Both the position numbers and the translations under genes were made by a program. The notes beneath the pieces are model-generated. The model ran no database searches. It saw nothing but the letters and a program-made list of their open reading frames with translations, and was not told where the DNA came from. Shown here in pieces: positions 1 to 9,953 of a stretch of 64,000 nt of DNA; position 1 is the first letter of the stretch, and every line of letters begins with the position of its first letter. Where the stretch lies: assembly GCF_005491705.1 (NCBI RefSeq), contig NZ_CP028092.1:3720001-3784000 (forward strand), given 5' to 3'. The stretch is from Pontibacter sp. SGAir0037 (GTDB lineage Bacteria > Bacteroidota > Bacteroidia > Cytophagales > Hymenobacteraceae).

Positions 1-1791
<1,791 letters not shown>

Positions 1792-2850
1792 ATGAAATCC
1801 CGCTTCTTCACCCTTATTAAACCGGCTTTACTGGGCCTCATGCTTTTCTTTTATAGTGTTGTTGGCAATGGGCAATCCAGAATTGTTTGCATTGGCAATT
1901 CCATTACCCAGGGAAACCAGAACACTTATAGCTACAGGTACTTCCTCTGGAAAAAGTTGCTCGATATAGACGCCGACTTCAAATTCGTAGGATCATTAAA
2001 TCAAAACAATAATGGCAACCCTGAGTGGCCTGCCTATGCAGGTAAAACCTTCGACAGTGCGCATGAAGGGCGTTGGGGTTGGAGCACCAAACAGGCTTTA
2101 TATGGCCACGAAGACAACAAGGAAGAAGGCACACTGGATCAGTGGCTGCAGGGATATGTACCTGATATTGTACTGTTACACTTCGGAACCAATGATATGT
2201 TCCGGAATCATTCTATTCCTGCTACCCTGGACAACCTGCGTGAAATTATTGCCAAAGTAAGGGGAAGAAACGCCAGGGCTGTTATACTCCTCGCCCAGCT
2301 GATACCTGCCAATCCGGAAACAGTAGGTCCTCAGCAAGCCGAAAATATAGTTAACCTGAACAAGGAAATTCCTGCGCTGGCTGCAGAGTTGAACACAGCT
2401 GATTCCCCTGTCGTGTTAGTTGATCAGCATTCTGGGTTCGATCCTACTCCAGGCAAAGATACGTATGACGGAGTACATCCGAATGCTTCGGGAGAAGAGA
2501 AGATGGCTGAAAAATGGCTGCAGGTTGTGAGACAGTTTGTTAAAATAAAATCTGTAACGCAAACAGGCAAAGATATACTGACAGAAACAGGTATGCTGCT
2601 TTATCCCACGGTCGCATCTCAACAGCAAATTACAATAGAACTGCAGGATTTAACACCTAATGAGCTGCTACGGCTCGAAATTTACTCTAAAGAAGGCAAG
2701 CTTCTGCAGCAGCTTAATGAGAAAGTAAACCAGACAGGCACTTTTACAAAAAGGCTACAGCTATCGAATAAGTACGCCTCCGGTATTTATTTTATGCGCA
2801 TCGTATCTGCTGATCGCGTACAGACAAGAGAATTTATAATCGCACAATAA
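1792..2850 (+). CDS. Secreted SGNH/GDSL-type esterase with type IX secretion sorting domain
   Basis: Probable carbohydrate esterase or lipase-like hydrolase of the SGNH superfamily. A signal peptide spans about residues 1-28. Catalytic blocks are visible: GNSIT with the nucleophile Ser37 (GNS instead of the classical GDS), a Gly/Asn block ending GTND with Asn134, and the DGVH block with Asp225 and His228. Residues from about 268 to 352 form a Por-type C-terminal sorting domain (LYPTVA start, LEIYSKEGKLL, YASGIYFMRI, final EFIIAQ), which indicates export across the outer membrane by the type IX system and surface attachment or release. The 352-residue length fits one catalytic domain plus the sorting domain. 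The gene converges with the next one, leaving 13 bases. The substrate cannot be told from sequence; acetyl-xylan or rhamnogalacturonan acetyl esterase relatives share this fold. Confidence 0.88.
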   Translation: MKSRFFTLIKPALLGLMLFFYSVVGNGQSRIVCIGNSITQGNQNTYSYRYFLWKKLLDIDADFKFVGSLNQNNNGNPEWPAYAGKTFDSAHEGRWGWSTKQALYGHEDNKEEGTLDQWLQGYVPDIVLLHFGTNDMFRNHSIPATLDNLREIIAKVRGRNARAVILLAQLIPANPETVGPQQAENIVNLNKEIPALAAELNTADSPVVLVDQHSGFDPTPGKDTYDGVHPNASGEEKMAEKWLQVVRQFVKIKSVTQTGKDILTETGMLLYPTVASQQQITIELQDLTPNELLRLEIYSKEGKLLQQLNEKVNQTGTFTKRLQLSNKYASGIYFMRIVSADRVQTREFIIAQ

Positions 2851-2863
2851 TCCCCCCATACCA

Positions 2864-3532
2864 TTAAGGCTGATTTTGCCTGAGAGCATGCTGTTTACCA
2901 GGTTTCAGGTATTTTCTGTACCAGTCTGTAGCCAGCTGCGCCGCCATCTCCAGCTTTCCGAGATCCTTAAATACGTCTTTTGTATCCGGTATAATCTGCA
3001 GGTCTTTGATGCTTTGCAGTTGCTCCTGCACTTGTATATTCAGAGCAAGCGCTTCTTCATTTAAGCCCGCTACAAGTAAAAGTACCGGCGCATGTATATC
3101 TGTTAAAACCGGAGCTGCCAGAGCTAGTGGCCCTCCTATACTCACCACAGCACCCAGTTCGGTACCTAAGGCAGCTGCAGCCCCTAAAGCAGCAGCAGCT
3201 CCGGCACTTTCGCCCAGATATCCGATATTTAAATGACTGGTTAGTTCTTCTCGCTGTAACCAGCCAGTTACATTCACCAGGCGGTCAGTTAGCAGCGCAA
3301 TATCTGCTTCGTCTTCTGCTGATTCTTCTTCGTTATCGGCCAGCAAATTAAATAATAGTGTGGCAAAACCACTTTGCTGCAGGTGATGCACTAAAAATTT
3401 GTTTCCTTCGCTTAGCCTGCGTTTGTGGCTGCTGTTGGAAAAAACAACTATGCCGTGTGCGTTATCCGGTATAAACAATGCGGCTTCCAGTTCTATATCA
3501 CCTATCCCTATTTTCAGTGTATTATCTGCCAT
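2864..3532 (-). CDS. Dienelactone-hydrolase-like alpha/beta-fold protein, possibly inactive
   Basis: A 222-residue cytoplasmic protein without a signal peptide. The overall pattern fits the small dienelactone-hydrolase-like group often found with or fused to phosphoribosyltransferases: early GIVVFSNSS strand, HHLQQSGFATLLFNLL, the nucleophile elbow GYLGESAGAAAAL, then PVLLLVAGLNEE and a C-terminal helix ending TDWYRKYL. The elbow Ser is kept. Compared with how I remember this family (acid in a GGRD motif, histidine in an ATHLFEE-like motif), the acid position reads Asn (AGLNEE) and the histidine position reads Asp (TKDVFKD). If the alignment is right, two thirds of the triad is lost and the protein may bind rather than hydrolyse. 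Function is unknown. Confidence 0.65.
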   Translation of the reverse strand: MADNTLKIGIGDIELEAALFIPDNAHGIVVFSNSSHKRRLSEGNKFLVHHLQQSGFATLLFNLLADNEEESAEDEADIALLTDRLVNVTGWLQREELTSHLNIGYLGESAGAAAALGAAAALGTELGAVVSIGGPLALAAPVLTDIHAPVLLLVAGLNEEALALNIQVQEQLQSIKDLQIIPDTKDVFKDLGKLEMAAQLATDWYRKYLKPGKQHALRQNQP

Positions 3533-3697
3533 TTTCTTATTTTTTGCTGTATACCTCTTACGCCCTTGCTTCTGACAAGGTTAAACACTTACACTAATCT
3601 TGATATAGGTTAAGCTCGTAAGCGCATAAAGTTATATGCTGTTGCGGTAGCTCTCCGCTCAGCCCGAAAGAAAGCAGTTATACTTAATATTTTAGAA

Positions 3698-4381
3698 ATG
3701 GCTTATTACAGACAATTTGATGCTCCCCCACCTGATCCTCTTCTTGTACAGGAGCTAACGAAGCAACAGCAGGAGATGCAGCAAAGGGTTATGATTCAAA
3801 AGCCTGATTTCAGCCTAAAATTTATAGCAGGCTGCGATTCTTCTTTTATAGGTGAAGACACGATCCTATCGGTATTTGTATTACTGACATATCCTGGCCT
3901 GGAAGTACTGGAAAAGGTGTGGCATCATGGCCGGGTGGAACTGCCTTATATACCAGGCTTTCTGGCTTTTCGGGAGGCTCCTAATCTATTGGAAGCTTAT
4001 AAAAAGCTCGAGCAAACGCCTGACCTGATTATGGTTGACGGACACGGCATTTCGCACCCGCGCCGCCTGGGCATTGCCACGCACCTGGGCCTGCATCTAG
4101 GCAAGCCCACCATGGGGGTAGCCAAGAAGGTACTGGTAGGTAAGTACAATGAGCCTGCTGCTACAAAAGGCTCTCTATCTCCCTTAGTCTATAAAAATGA
4201 GGTAATAGCCAACGTTCTTCGCACAAAGGATAATGTAAAGCCGGTATTTGTTTCGCCCGGCCATTTAATTGACCTTGAAACTGCCACAGAAATCGCCATG
4301 GCCTGTGCTATAAAACATAAACTCCCGGAACCAACCAGATTGGCCGATCATTACGCAGCTGTTTTTAAGAGGGACGTCTGA
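3698..4381 (+). CDS. nfi: Endonuclease V (deoxyinosine 3' endonuclease)
   Basis: Repairs deaminated purines by nicking DNA one phosphodiester 3' of deoxyinosine. The 227 residues are normal for the family. Visible motifs are AGCDSSF with the metal-binding Asp47, the wedge/active-site stretch PYIPGFLAFRE with Tyr84 and Glu93, DGHG with Asp114, and RRLGIATHLG, followed by TMGVAKKVLVG. All expected catalytic acids are present. The stop codon TGA at 4379-4381 lies inside the left inverted repeat of the downstream cassette, which begins at 4376, so the present C-terminus (KRDV) may have been set by the insertion. The gene starts with ATG, and a candidate promoter was not identified. Confidence 0.95.
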   Translation: MAYYRQFDAPPPDPLLVQELTKQQQEMQQRVMIQKPDFSLKFIAGCDSSFIGEDTILSVFVLLTYPGLEVLEKVWHHGRVELPYIPGFLAFREAPNLLEAYKKLEQTPDLIMVDGHGISHPRRLGIATHLGLHLGKPTMGVAKKVLVGKYNEPAATKGSLSPLVYKNEVIANVLRTKDNVKPVFVSPGHLIDLETATEIAMACAIKHKLPEPTRLADHYAAVFKRDV

Positions 4382-4419
4382 ATCAGGATTTGGGGGATTG
4401 ATAAGGATGAGCAGGATTT
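4376..4419 (+). repeat. Left terminal inverted repeat of the GxxExxY cassette
   Basis: Forty-four bases beginning GTCTGAATCAGGATTTGG pair with 4873-4916. Mismatches are at 4401 (a against the partner's c) and 4411 (g against a). The repeat contains the stop codon of nfi. Confidence 0.85.
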
Positions 4420-4461
4420 TTTTTGATTTAAAAGATAAAAAGATTAATTCCAATAGAGGCG

Positions 4462-4845
4462 ATGCTGCTAGATGATGTAACATACAAAATAATAGGATGT
4501 GTGATGAAGGTGCATAACACGCTGGGGAGTGGCTTCCAAGAGGTAATTTACCAGCGCTGTTTAGCTATTGAAATGCAGCAGGCAGGGCTGAACTTTGAGC
4601 GGGAGAAGGAGCAGGTAATTTACTATAATGGCGTGGAGATCGGGAGCCGTAGAGCAGACTTTATTGTTGAGAACAGCATCGTAATAGAGTTGAAAGCTTT
4701 AGTGAACCTGGAAGATTTACACTTAGCCCAAGCAAAAAACTATACCGTAGCGTATAACTTCCCAGTCGGCCTGCTCATCAACTTTGGCGCTCTCAGTCTT
4801 CAATACAAGAAAGTCTTCAACAACAGCTACAAACCTAATTCATAA
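4462..4845 (+). CDS. GxxExxY protein, PD-(D/E)XK-like fold
   Basis: A 127-residue protein of the uncharacterised GxxExxY family. The name-giving motif is GFQEVIY (Gly24, Glu27, Tyr30). It is followed by a nuclease-like core: ADFIV with Asp66, then IELKAL with Glu76 and Lys78, and a helix with Gln90 and Tyr94 (AQAKNY), matching the D...ExK...Q signature of PD-(D/E)XK enzymes. No signal peptide or membrane segment. It is the only gene inside the inverted-repeat cassette. Members of this family are, to my knowledge, often found in several copies per genome. A role in moving or cutting the flanking repeats is possible but unproven; a solitary nuclease or a stress-related protein is equally open. 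Confidence 0.85.
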   Translation: MLLDDVTYKIIGCVMKVHNTLGSGFQEVIYQRCLAIEMQQAGLNFEREKEQVIYYNGVEIGSRRADFIVENSIVIELKALVNLEDLHLAQAKNYTVAYNFPVGLLINFGALSLQYKKVFNNSYKPNS

Positions 4846-4872
4846 TTTTTTTATTCCTGAATCATTGAAATT

Positions 4873-4916
4873 AAATCCTGTTCATCCTTAGCAATCCCCC
4901 AAATCCTGATTCAGAC
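4873..4916 (-). repeat. Right terminal inverted repeat of the GxxExxY cassette
   Basis: Reverse complement of 4376-4419 with two mismatches. It begins 27 bases after the stop codon of the enclosed gene and ends about 130 bases before clpB, so it may influence the clpB upstream region. Confidence 0.85.
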
Positions 4917-5049
4917 ATTTTGGCTGCATTCCCTAAAATTGCTTCTCCAGAATATGACATAATTACATCTACTTCACCTAAAAGTACCATTGGTGCGTAA
5001 GTTGCTAGTATTATAGCAAGAGTAAAACTATAGGAAACAGGATAAAGAA

Positions 5050-7671
5050 ATGAACTTTAATAACTATACAATCAAAGCGCAGGAGGCCATACAAAAGGCC
5101 ACTGAGATAGCAGGCGGCAATCAGCAGCAGGCTATCGAAACTGGGCATATTTTAAAAGCGATTCTCGAAACAGACGAGAACGTGACTAACTTCCTGCTGA
5201 AGAAACTAAACGTTAACAGTAATATGCTTAACAGCAAGTTAAACGAAGCTGTTAACGCATATCCCAAAGTAACAGGAGGCGGAGGCCCATACCTGGCAAA
5301 CGATGCCGCAACTGCACTGCAAAAAGCTACCTCTTTTCTAAAAGAGTTTGGTGATGAGTATGTAGCTATAGAGCACGTGCTCTTAGGTATTTTAGCAGGT
5401 CGTGATAAAGTAGCAGGCATTATGAAAGATGTCGGCTTTAATGAGAAAGACCTTAAAAAAGCGATTAAAGAATTACGAGGCGGCACAAAAGTGACTGACC
5501 AGAATGCAGAGGCAAAGTATAACTCTTTAAAGCGTTATGCCAAAGATCTGAACGAGTTGGCGCGTGCCGGTAAGATTGATCCGGTAATTGGCCGTGACGA
5601 CGAAATTCGCCGTGTACTGCAGATCCTGAGCCGCCGCACCAAAAACAACCCGGTATTGCTGGGTGAGCCTGGTGTAGGTAAAACTGCCATTGTAGAAGGC
5701 TTGGCACAACGCATTGTGGCCGGTGACGTGCCCGAGAACCTGAAGTCGAAGACTTTGATGAGCCTGGACATGGGCCTGCTGGTGGCAGGTGCCAAGTATA
5801 AAGGTGAGTTCGAAGAGCGACTGAAAGCAGTAATCAAAGAAGTGATAGATGCGGAAGGAGAGATTATTCTTTTCATCGACGAAATTCACACCTTGATTGG
5901 TGCCGGAGCAGGTGGTGAAAGTGCCATGGACGCTGCTAACCTGTTGAAACCAGCTTTGGCACGTGGTGAACTACATGCCATCGGTGCGACTACGCTGAAA
6001 GAATACCAGAAGTATATCGAGAAAGACAAAGCATTGGAGCGACGCTTCCAGGCGGTAATGGTGGATGAGCCAAGTGTGCCGGATGCCATTTCCATACTTC
6101 GCGGTATCAAAGACAAGTATGAGCTGCACCACGGCGTGCGCATTAAAGACGATGCGATCATTGCCTCTGTGGAATTATCGAACCGCTACATCTCTGACCG
6201 CTTTTTGCCCGACAAGGCGATTGACCTGATGGACGAAGCGGCTGCCAAACTCCGTATCGAGATTGACTCTTTGCCAGTGGAACTGGATGAGATTCAGCGC
6301 CGCATCATGCAGCTGGAAATTGAGCGCGAGGCTATCCGCCGTGAAAACGACAGAGACAAAGAAGCTTCGCTCTCTAAAGAGATTGCCGATTTGAGCGGCA
6401 AGCGTGATGACCTGAAGGCTAAATGGCAGAATGAAAAGCAGATTATTGAAGGGCTGCAGAAAGAGAAAGAGAACATTGAGCAGTACAAGCTGGAGGCCGA
6501 GCAGGCCGAACGTGCCGGTGACTATGGCCGCGTAGCAGAGTTACGTTATGGTAAAATTCAGGAAGCCGAAGCTAAGGTGAAGCAACTGCAGGAGCAGGTA
6601 CGCGAAATGCAGGGAGAGAACCCGATGCTGAAGGAAGAGGTAAACGCTGAGGACATTGCCGAGGTTGTAGCCAAATGGACAGGCATCCCAGTAAGTAAAA
6701 TGCTGCAGAGCGACCGCGAGAAGCTGTTACACCTGGAGCAGGAACTAGGCAAACGTGTAGCAGGCCAGGAAGAGGCCATTGAAGCCATTTCTGATGCCGT
6801 GCGCCGTAGCCGAGCCGGTATGCAGGACCCACGCCGTCCAATCGGGTCGTTTATCTTCCTGGGTACCACGGGTGTAGGTAAAACAGAGCTGGCCAAAGCC
6901 TTAGCCGATTACCTGTTCAACGACGACAACGCCATGGTGCGTATCGATATGAGTGAGTATCAGGAACGCCACGCGGTTAGTCGCCTGATTGGTGCGCCTC
7001 CGGGATACGTAGGTTACGATGAAGGTGGTCAGTTAACCGAGGCTATTCGCCGCAAGCCCTACTCTGTGGTGCTGCTCGACGAGATTGAGAAAGCACACCC
7101 CGATGTGTTTAACATCCTGCTGCAGGTGCTCGACGATGGTCGACTGACAGACAGCAAGGGCCGTGTGGTGAACTTCAAGAATACTATCATCATCATGACG
7201 TCTAACATTGGCTCGCACATTATCCAGAGCAATTTTGAGCAGATGGATGAGTTCAATAAAGACGAAGTGATTGAACGTACGAAGGATGAGGTATTCGATC
7301 TGCTGAAAAAATCGGTAAGACCAGAGTTCCTGAACCGCATCGATGAGCTGGTGATGTTCCGTCCGCTGAGCCGTGGAGACATCAGAAAAATTGTGGATAT
7401 TCAGTTCAAGCACATCCAGCAGCGGTTAGAAGAAACAGGTATACAGCTTATCGCAACCGATGAGGTACTGGATTACCTGGGTGAGCAAGGCTTTGATCCA
7501 CAGTTTGGTGCCCGTCCGCTGAAACGTGTACTGCAGCGCCAGATCCTGAACGAGCTTTCGAAGGATATCCTGGCCAACAGAATCAGCAAAGATTCTGTGG
7601 TGGAAGCAGTACTACTGGAAGGCAAGATTCACTTCATTAACGTGGATATTGAGCTGCCAACGGAAAAGTAA
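5050..7671 (+). CDS. clpB: ATP-dependent disaggregase ClpB
   Basis: Hsp100 chaperone that, with DnaK, pulls polypeptides out of aggregates in the cytoplasm. The 873-residue protein shows the full ClpB layout: the N-terminal double Clp repeat (about 1-145), AAA+ domain 1 with Walker A GEPGVGKT at 205-212 and Walker [10 protein letters not shown], the long coiled-coil middle domain rich in Glu, Lys and Arg (about 405-525), AAA+ domain 2 with Walker A GTTGVGKT at 605-612 and [14 protein letters not shown], and the C-terminal D2-small domain ([11 protein letters not shown]). The middle domain rules out ClpA. It stands alone and is followed by a hairpin terminator. No heat-shock promoter was recognised in the 130 bases upstream. 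Confidence 0.98.
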   Translation: MNFNNYTIKAQEAIQKATEIAGGNQQQAIETGHILKAILETDENVTNFLLKKLNVNSNMLNSKLNEAVNAYPKVTGGGGPYLANDAATALQKATSFLKEFGDEYVAIEHVLLGILAGRDKVAGIMKDVGFNEKDLKKAIKELRGGTKVTDQNAEAKYNSLKRYAKDLNELARAGKIDPVIGRDDEIRRVLQILSRRTKNNPVLLGEPGVGKTAIVEGLAQRIVAGDVPENLKSKTLMSLDMGLLVAGAKYKGEFEERLKAVIKEVIDAEGEIILFIDEIHTLIGAGAGGESAMDAANLLKPALARGELHAIGATTLKEYQKYIEKDKALERRFQAVMVDEPSVPDAISILRGIKDKYELHHGVRIKDDAIIASVELSNRYISDRFLPDKAIDLMDEAAAKLRIEIDSLPVELDEIQRRIMQLEIEREAIRRENDRDKEASLSKEIADLSGKRDDLKAKWQNEKQIIEGLQKEKENIEQYKLEAEQAERAGDYGRVAELRYGKIQEAEAKVKQLQEQVREMQGENPMLKEEVNAEDIAEVVAKWTGIPVSKMLQSDREKLLHLEQELGKRVAGQEEAIEAISDAVRRSRAGMQDPRRPIGSFIFLGTTGVGKTELAKALADYLFNDDNAMVRIDMSEYQERHAVSRLIGAPPGYVGYDEGGQLTEAIRRKPYSVVLLDEIEKAHPDVFNILLQVLDDGRLTDSKGRVVNFKNTIIIMTSNIGSHIIQSNFEQMDEFNKDEVIERTKDEVFDLLKKSVRPEFLNRIDELVMFRPLSRGDIRKIVDIQFKHIQQRLEETGIQLIATDEVLDYLGEQGFDPQFGARPLKRVLQRQILNELSKDILANRISKDSVVEAVLLEGKIHFINVDIELPTEK

Positions 7672-7700
7672 TTTAATTAAGTTTAAAAGTTTAGCTGTAT

Positions 7701-7732
7701 AAAAGCCTCGCCGTTTGGTGAGGCTTTTTATT
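7701..7732 (+). terminator. Rho-independent terminator of clpB
   Basis: The stem pairs AAAAGCCTCGCC (7701-7712) with GGTGAGGCTTTT (7717-7728) around a four-base loop (one G-T pair), followed by a T-rich run. Confidence 0.85.
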
Positions 7733-7840
7733 TTTAAACTACAGTCAACTCATGGTGTTTATCCGGCTTGAAAGATTTTGCTTGCTGCATAGCAAATGTT
7801 TCTGGCACAGACACTCATAGGTCTGATAGACGCTGTGAGA

Positions 7841-8209
7841 TCACTCCTCCTCCTGCACCCAAACCATCGCCTCCTCCTTTTCCTCCAGATCAAAATAGCG
7901 AACACCTTTCTTCTTTACAGGACTAATCAGCTTTGCCGCCCACTCCTGCCACTTTTTCTCACCTACCATGGCTACCCGACCATAGTCCAGCCCGTGCACT
8001 ACATCAAACAAGCCATTTTCGATGGCGGCTACAGGGCTTAGCTGCGTCAGGTCCAGGTCTACCATTTCATAGTATAAATGCGTCTCCTTATATCTGCCCA
8101 TCAGGTTGCGTAGCAGGTTGCGGTATTGGTCGAAATCAGCTATGGTAAGTGCATGGCTTACCCGCACAGCCAACAGATTGTCTTTAGTATCTGGCAATAT
8201 TTCAAGCAT
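7841..8209 (-). CDS. SpoIIAA-like (STAS-fold) protein
   Basis: A 122-residue soluble protein that starts MLEILPDTKDNLLAVRVSH and contains the LT..DF..Y helix and the GRVAMVGEKKWQEW segment typical of the SpoIIAA-like family. These proteins have a STAS-type fold and bind lipids or act in partner switching in some bacteria; the role here is unknown. It converges with clpB and is divergent from the cytosine deaminase gene. The C-terminus is strongly acidic (EEKEEAMVWVQEEE). No phosphorylatable serine motif of the classical anti-anti-sigma type is evident. Confidence 0.75.
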   Translation of the reverse strand: MLEILPDTKDNLLAVRVSHALTIADFDQYRNLLRNLMGRYKETHLYYEMVDLDLTQLSPVAAIENGLFDVVHGLDYGRVAMVGEKKWQEWAAKLISPVKKKGVRYFDLEEKEEAMVWVQEEE

Positions 8210-8351
8210 AACATTCTTAACTATAGATGCTGATGTTTTATACGAACTGAAAAGTATTTAGCCGAAGTGTTGCCTGCCCCTCCTGCTGCAAGTTTATGAT
8301 TGCCTTAACTTGCGCCTTTGCGCTTTCTGAGTATCTTTATCAGAACCAAAA

Positions 8352-8795
8352 ATGTATGTTATGGATGAATTTATGCAACTAGCCATTGCCGAAGCACAAA
8401 AGGGACGTAGCGAAGGCGGTATCCCTATTGGTTCGGTGTTGGTAAAAGATGGCAAAGTAGTAGCGCAAGGGCACAACAAGCGAGTGCAGGAAAATAACCC
8501 GATTTTACACGGCGAAATGGACTGCCTTAACAATGCCGGCCGTATTGGCAGCTACCGCAATACTGTTATTTATTCTACCCTGATGCCCTGCTTCATGTGT
8601 GCAGGTACTATTGTGCAGTTTAAGATTCCGAAAGTTATTGTAGGCGAATCTCAAACATTCAGTGGTGCACGCGAGTTTATGGAGGCGCATGGGGTGGAGG
8701 TAGTTGATTTAAACCTGCCAGCGTGTGTTGAAATGATGCAGCAGTTTATTGAAGAGAAACCGGAGCTCTGGAATGAGGATATTATGGAGCTTTAA
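8352..8795 (+). CDS. Cytosine deaminase, small zinc-dependent (yeast Fcy1) type
   Basis: Predicted to deaminate cytosine to uracil for pyrimidine salvage in the cytoplasm. Zinc and catalytic residues are His53 and Glu55 (LHGE) with Cys80 and Cys83 (PCFMC). The match to the yeast enzyme as I recall it goes beyond the common deaminase core: EGGIPIG, GHNKR, GRIGSYRNTVIYSTL, VGES followed by Phe103, and a C-terminal tail reading PELWNEDI with Trp140 and Asp143, equivalent to the Phe, Trp and Asp that recognise the base in Fcy1. Length (147) also matches Fcy1 rather than TadA or the large CodA amidohydrolase. An alternative start is the second ATG three codons later. The last 14 bases overlap the 3' end of the opposite-strand oxidoreductase gene. 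Confidence 0.82.
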   Translation: MYVMDEFMQLAIAEAQKGRSEGGIPIGSVLVKDGKVVAQGHNKRVQENNPILHGEMDCLNNAGRIGSYRNTVIYSTLMPCFMCAGTIVQFKIPKVIVGESQTFSGAREFMEAHGVEVVDLNLPACVEMMQQFIEEKPELWNEDIMEL

Positions 8796-9897
8796 GCACC
8801 TGATCTTTCAGATAAACCTTTCTGCCATCTCGGGCCGACTGCTTGGCTGCTTCCAGTATTTTTACTACAATAAGATTGTTCTCCAGAGACGAGAGATCAT
8901 TGGCAGGATTAATTTCACCTTTGATAACTGCTGCTAAGTAACTGATATAATCCTGATCAGGTTGAGCTAGAGGCTCAACCTCTTCTATTTTATAGGCACT
9001 GTCATCCTTTAACTTTTTTCTCAGGCTTCTGTTATTAACAGCCTGTAAGTAACCCGTCTGCCCAAACACCTCCAGGTCTTTAATATTGAATGGCCAATTC
9101 CAGGACGCCTCCACAATGCCTGTCGCTTTGGAATACTCCAGCACAATAGTCGCGTCATCATCAACTTTAGGATACAGGTCTGGCTTTACTTGCTTCGTAA
9201 CGGCCATAACTGAAATGGGCTCCTCCCCTTTCATAAGCCACGTCATGAGGTTGGCACCATAACAGCCAAAATCTATCAGGGCTCCGCCTCCGTTTTTTAC
9301 AGGGTCAGTCAGCCACTCCAGGAACTCTTTGCTACAGCCAATTTCCTTGGGCCCCTGATGCCCGTCATGCACTACCATTTTTCGTATCTCACCAATAGCA
9401 CCTTCCCGACCGGCCATATCTTTTACTTTCTGATTGCTCGGATACCAGGTAGTTTCATAGTTGGTTAATAAGTGGATTTTATGCTGCCGGGCAAGGGATG
9501 CCATTCTTTCTGCATCCTTTACAGTGGTGGCCAACGGTTTTTCTACCATTACATGCACACCCAGTGGAGCGCAGGCCTCTACTACTGCCAGGTGTTCAGC
9601 TATAGCATTGTAAGCAAGCACAGCATCCGGCTTTTGGCTTTTCAGCAATGTTTTAAGGTCTTTGTAAAATAAAGAAGAAGCCAGCTTGTATTGTTTCTGG
9701 TAACGCTCCACCAGCGCCTTGTTATGCTCCGCTATCCCCACAATAACAACATCGCCTTTTTTTGCCCGCTGAAAAGCTTCATGCACATGGTCATGGCTTA
9801 ATCCTGCTAATGCAATCTTCAGCGCTCCCTGCGCATACCCTACCGAAGAACTAACCATAGCCATTCCTATTAACAAGAACCAGAAAACTCTTTTCAT
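8782..9897 (-). CDS. Exported Gfo/Idh/MocA-family oxidoreductase
   Basis: NAD(P)-dependent sugar-type oxidoreductase of 371 residues. I start it at the ATG at 9895-9897 because this gives a clean Sec signal peptide (MKRVFWFLLIGMAMVSSSVGYAQ); a longer frame reaching 9975 would run into the upstream gene and add an unlikely leader. The family motif EKPLA is at 119-123, followed by substrate-domain features NYETTWYP, HDGHQGPKEIG and GGGALIDFGCYG. The nucleotide-binding glycine motif is degenerate (AGLSHDHVHEAF instead of GxGxxG). It lies 56 bases downstream of a lactonase lipoprotein gene on the same strand, consistent with a small envelope sugar-oxidation unit. Substrate unknown. Confidence 0.85.
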   Translation of the reverse strand: MKRVFWFLLIGMAMVSSSVGYAQGALKIALAGLSHDHVHEAFQRAKKGDVVIVGIAEHNKALVERYQKQYKLASSLFYKDLKTLLKSQKPDAVLAYNAIAEHLAVVEACAPLGVHVMVEKPLATTVKDAERMASLARQHKIHLLTNYETTWYPSNQKVKDMAGREGAIGEIRKMVVHDGHQGPKEIGCSKEFLEWLTDPVKNGGGALIDFGCYGANLMTWLMKGEEPISVMAVTKQVKPDLYPKVDDDATIVLEYSKATGIVEASWNWPFNIKDLEVFGQTGYLQAVNNRSLRKKLKDDSAYKIEEVEPLAQPDQDYISYLAAVIKGEINPANDLSSLENNLIVVKILEAAKQSARDGRKVYLKDQVLKAP

Positions 9898-9953
9898 AAC
9901 CAGGAAAATATGAGTAAAATAACAAAACAGGCTTAACTCAGGAGCGGCAGGTA

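Larger units (their letters stand above)
4376..4916. mobile_element. Inverted-repeat-bounded cassette carrying a GxxExxY gene
   Basis: A 541-bp unit bounded by two 44-bp near-perfect inverted repeats (4376-4419 and 4873-4916) with only two mismatches, enclosing a single gene. The layout is that of a small transposon-like or non-autonomous mobile unit. The left end sits exactly on the last codon of nfi, as expected for an insertion. No convincing target-site duplication was found, and no second copy is present in the window. That this is mobile is inference. Confidence 0.6.

Noticed and set aside
5121..7413. Several long antisense frames inside clpB
   Set aside because: They are shadows of a strongly conserved gene, Ser/Arg-rich as expected for reversed codons, with no independent evidence.
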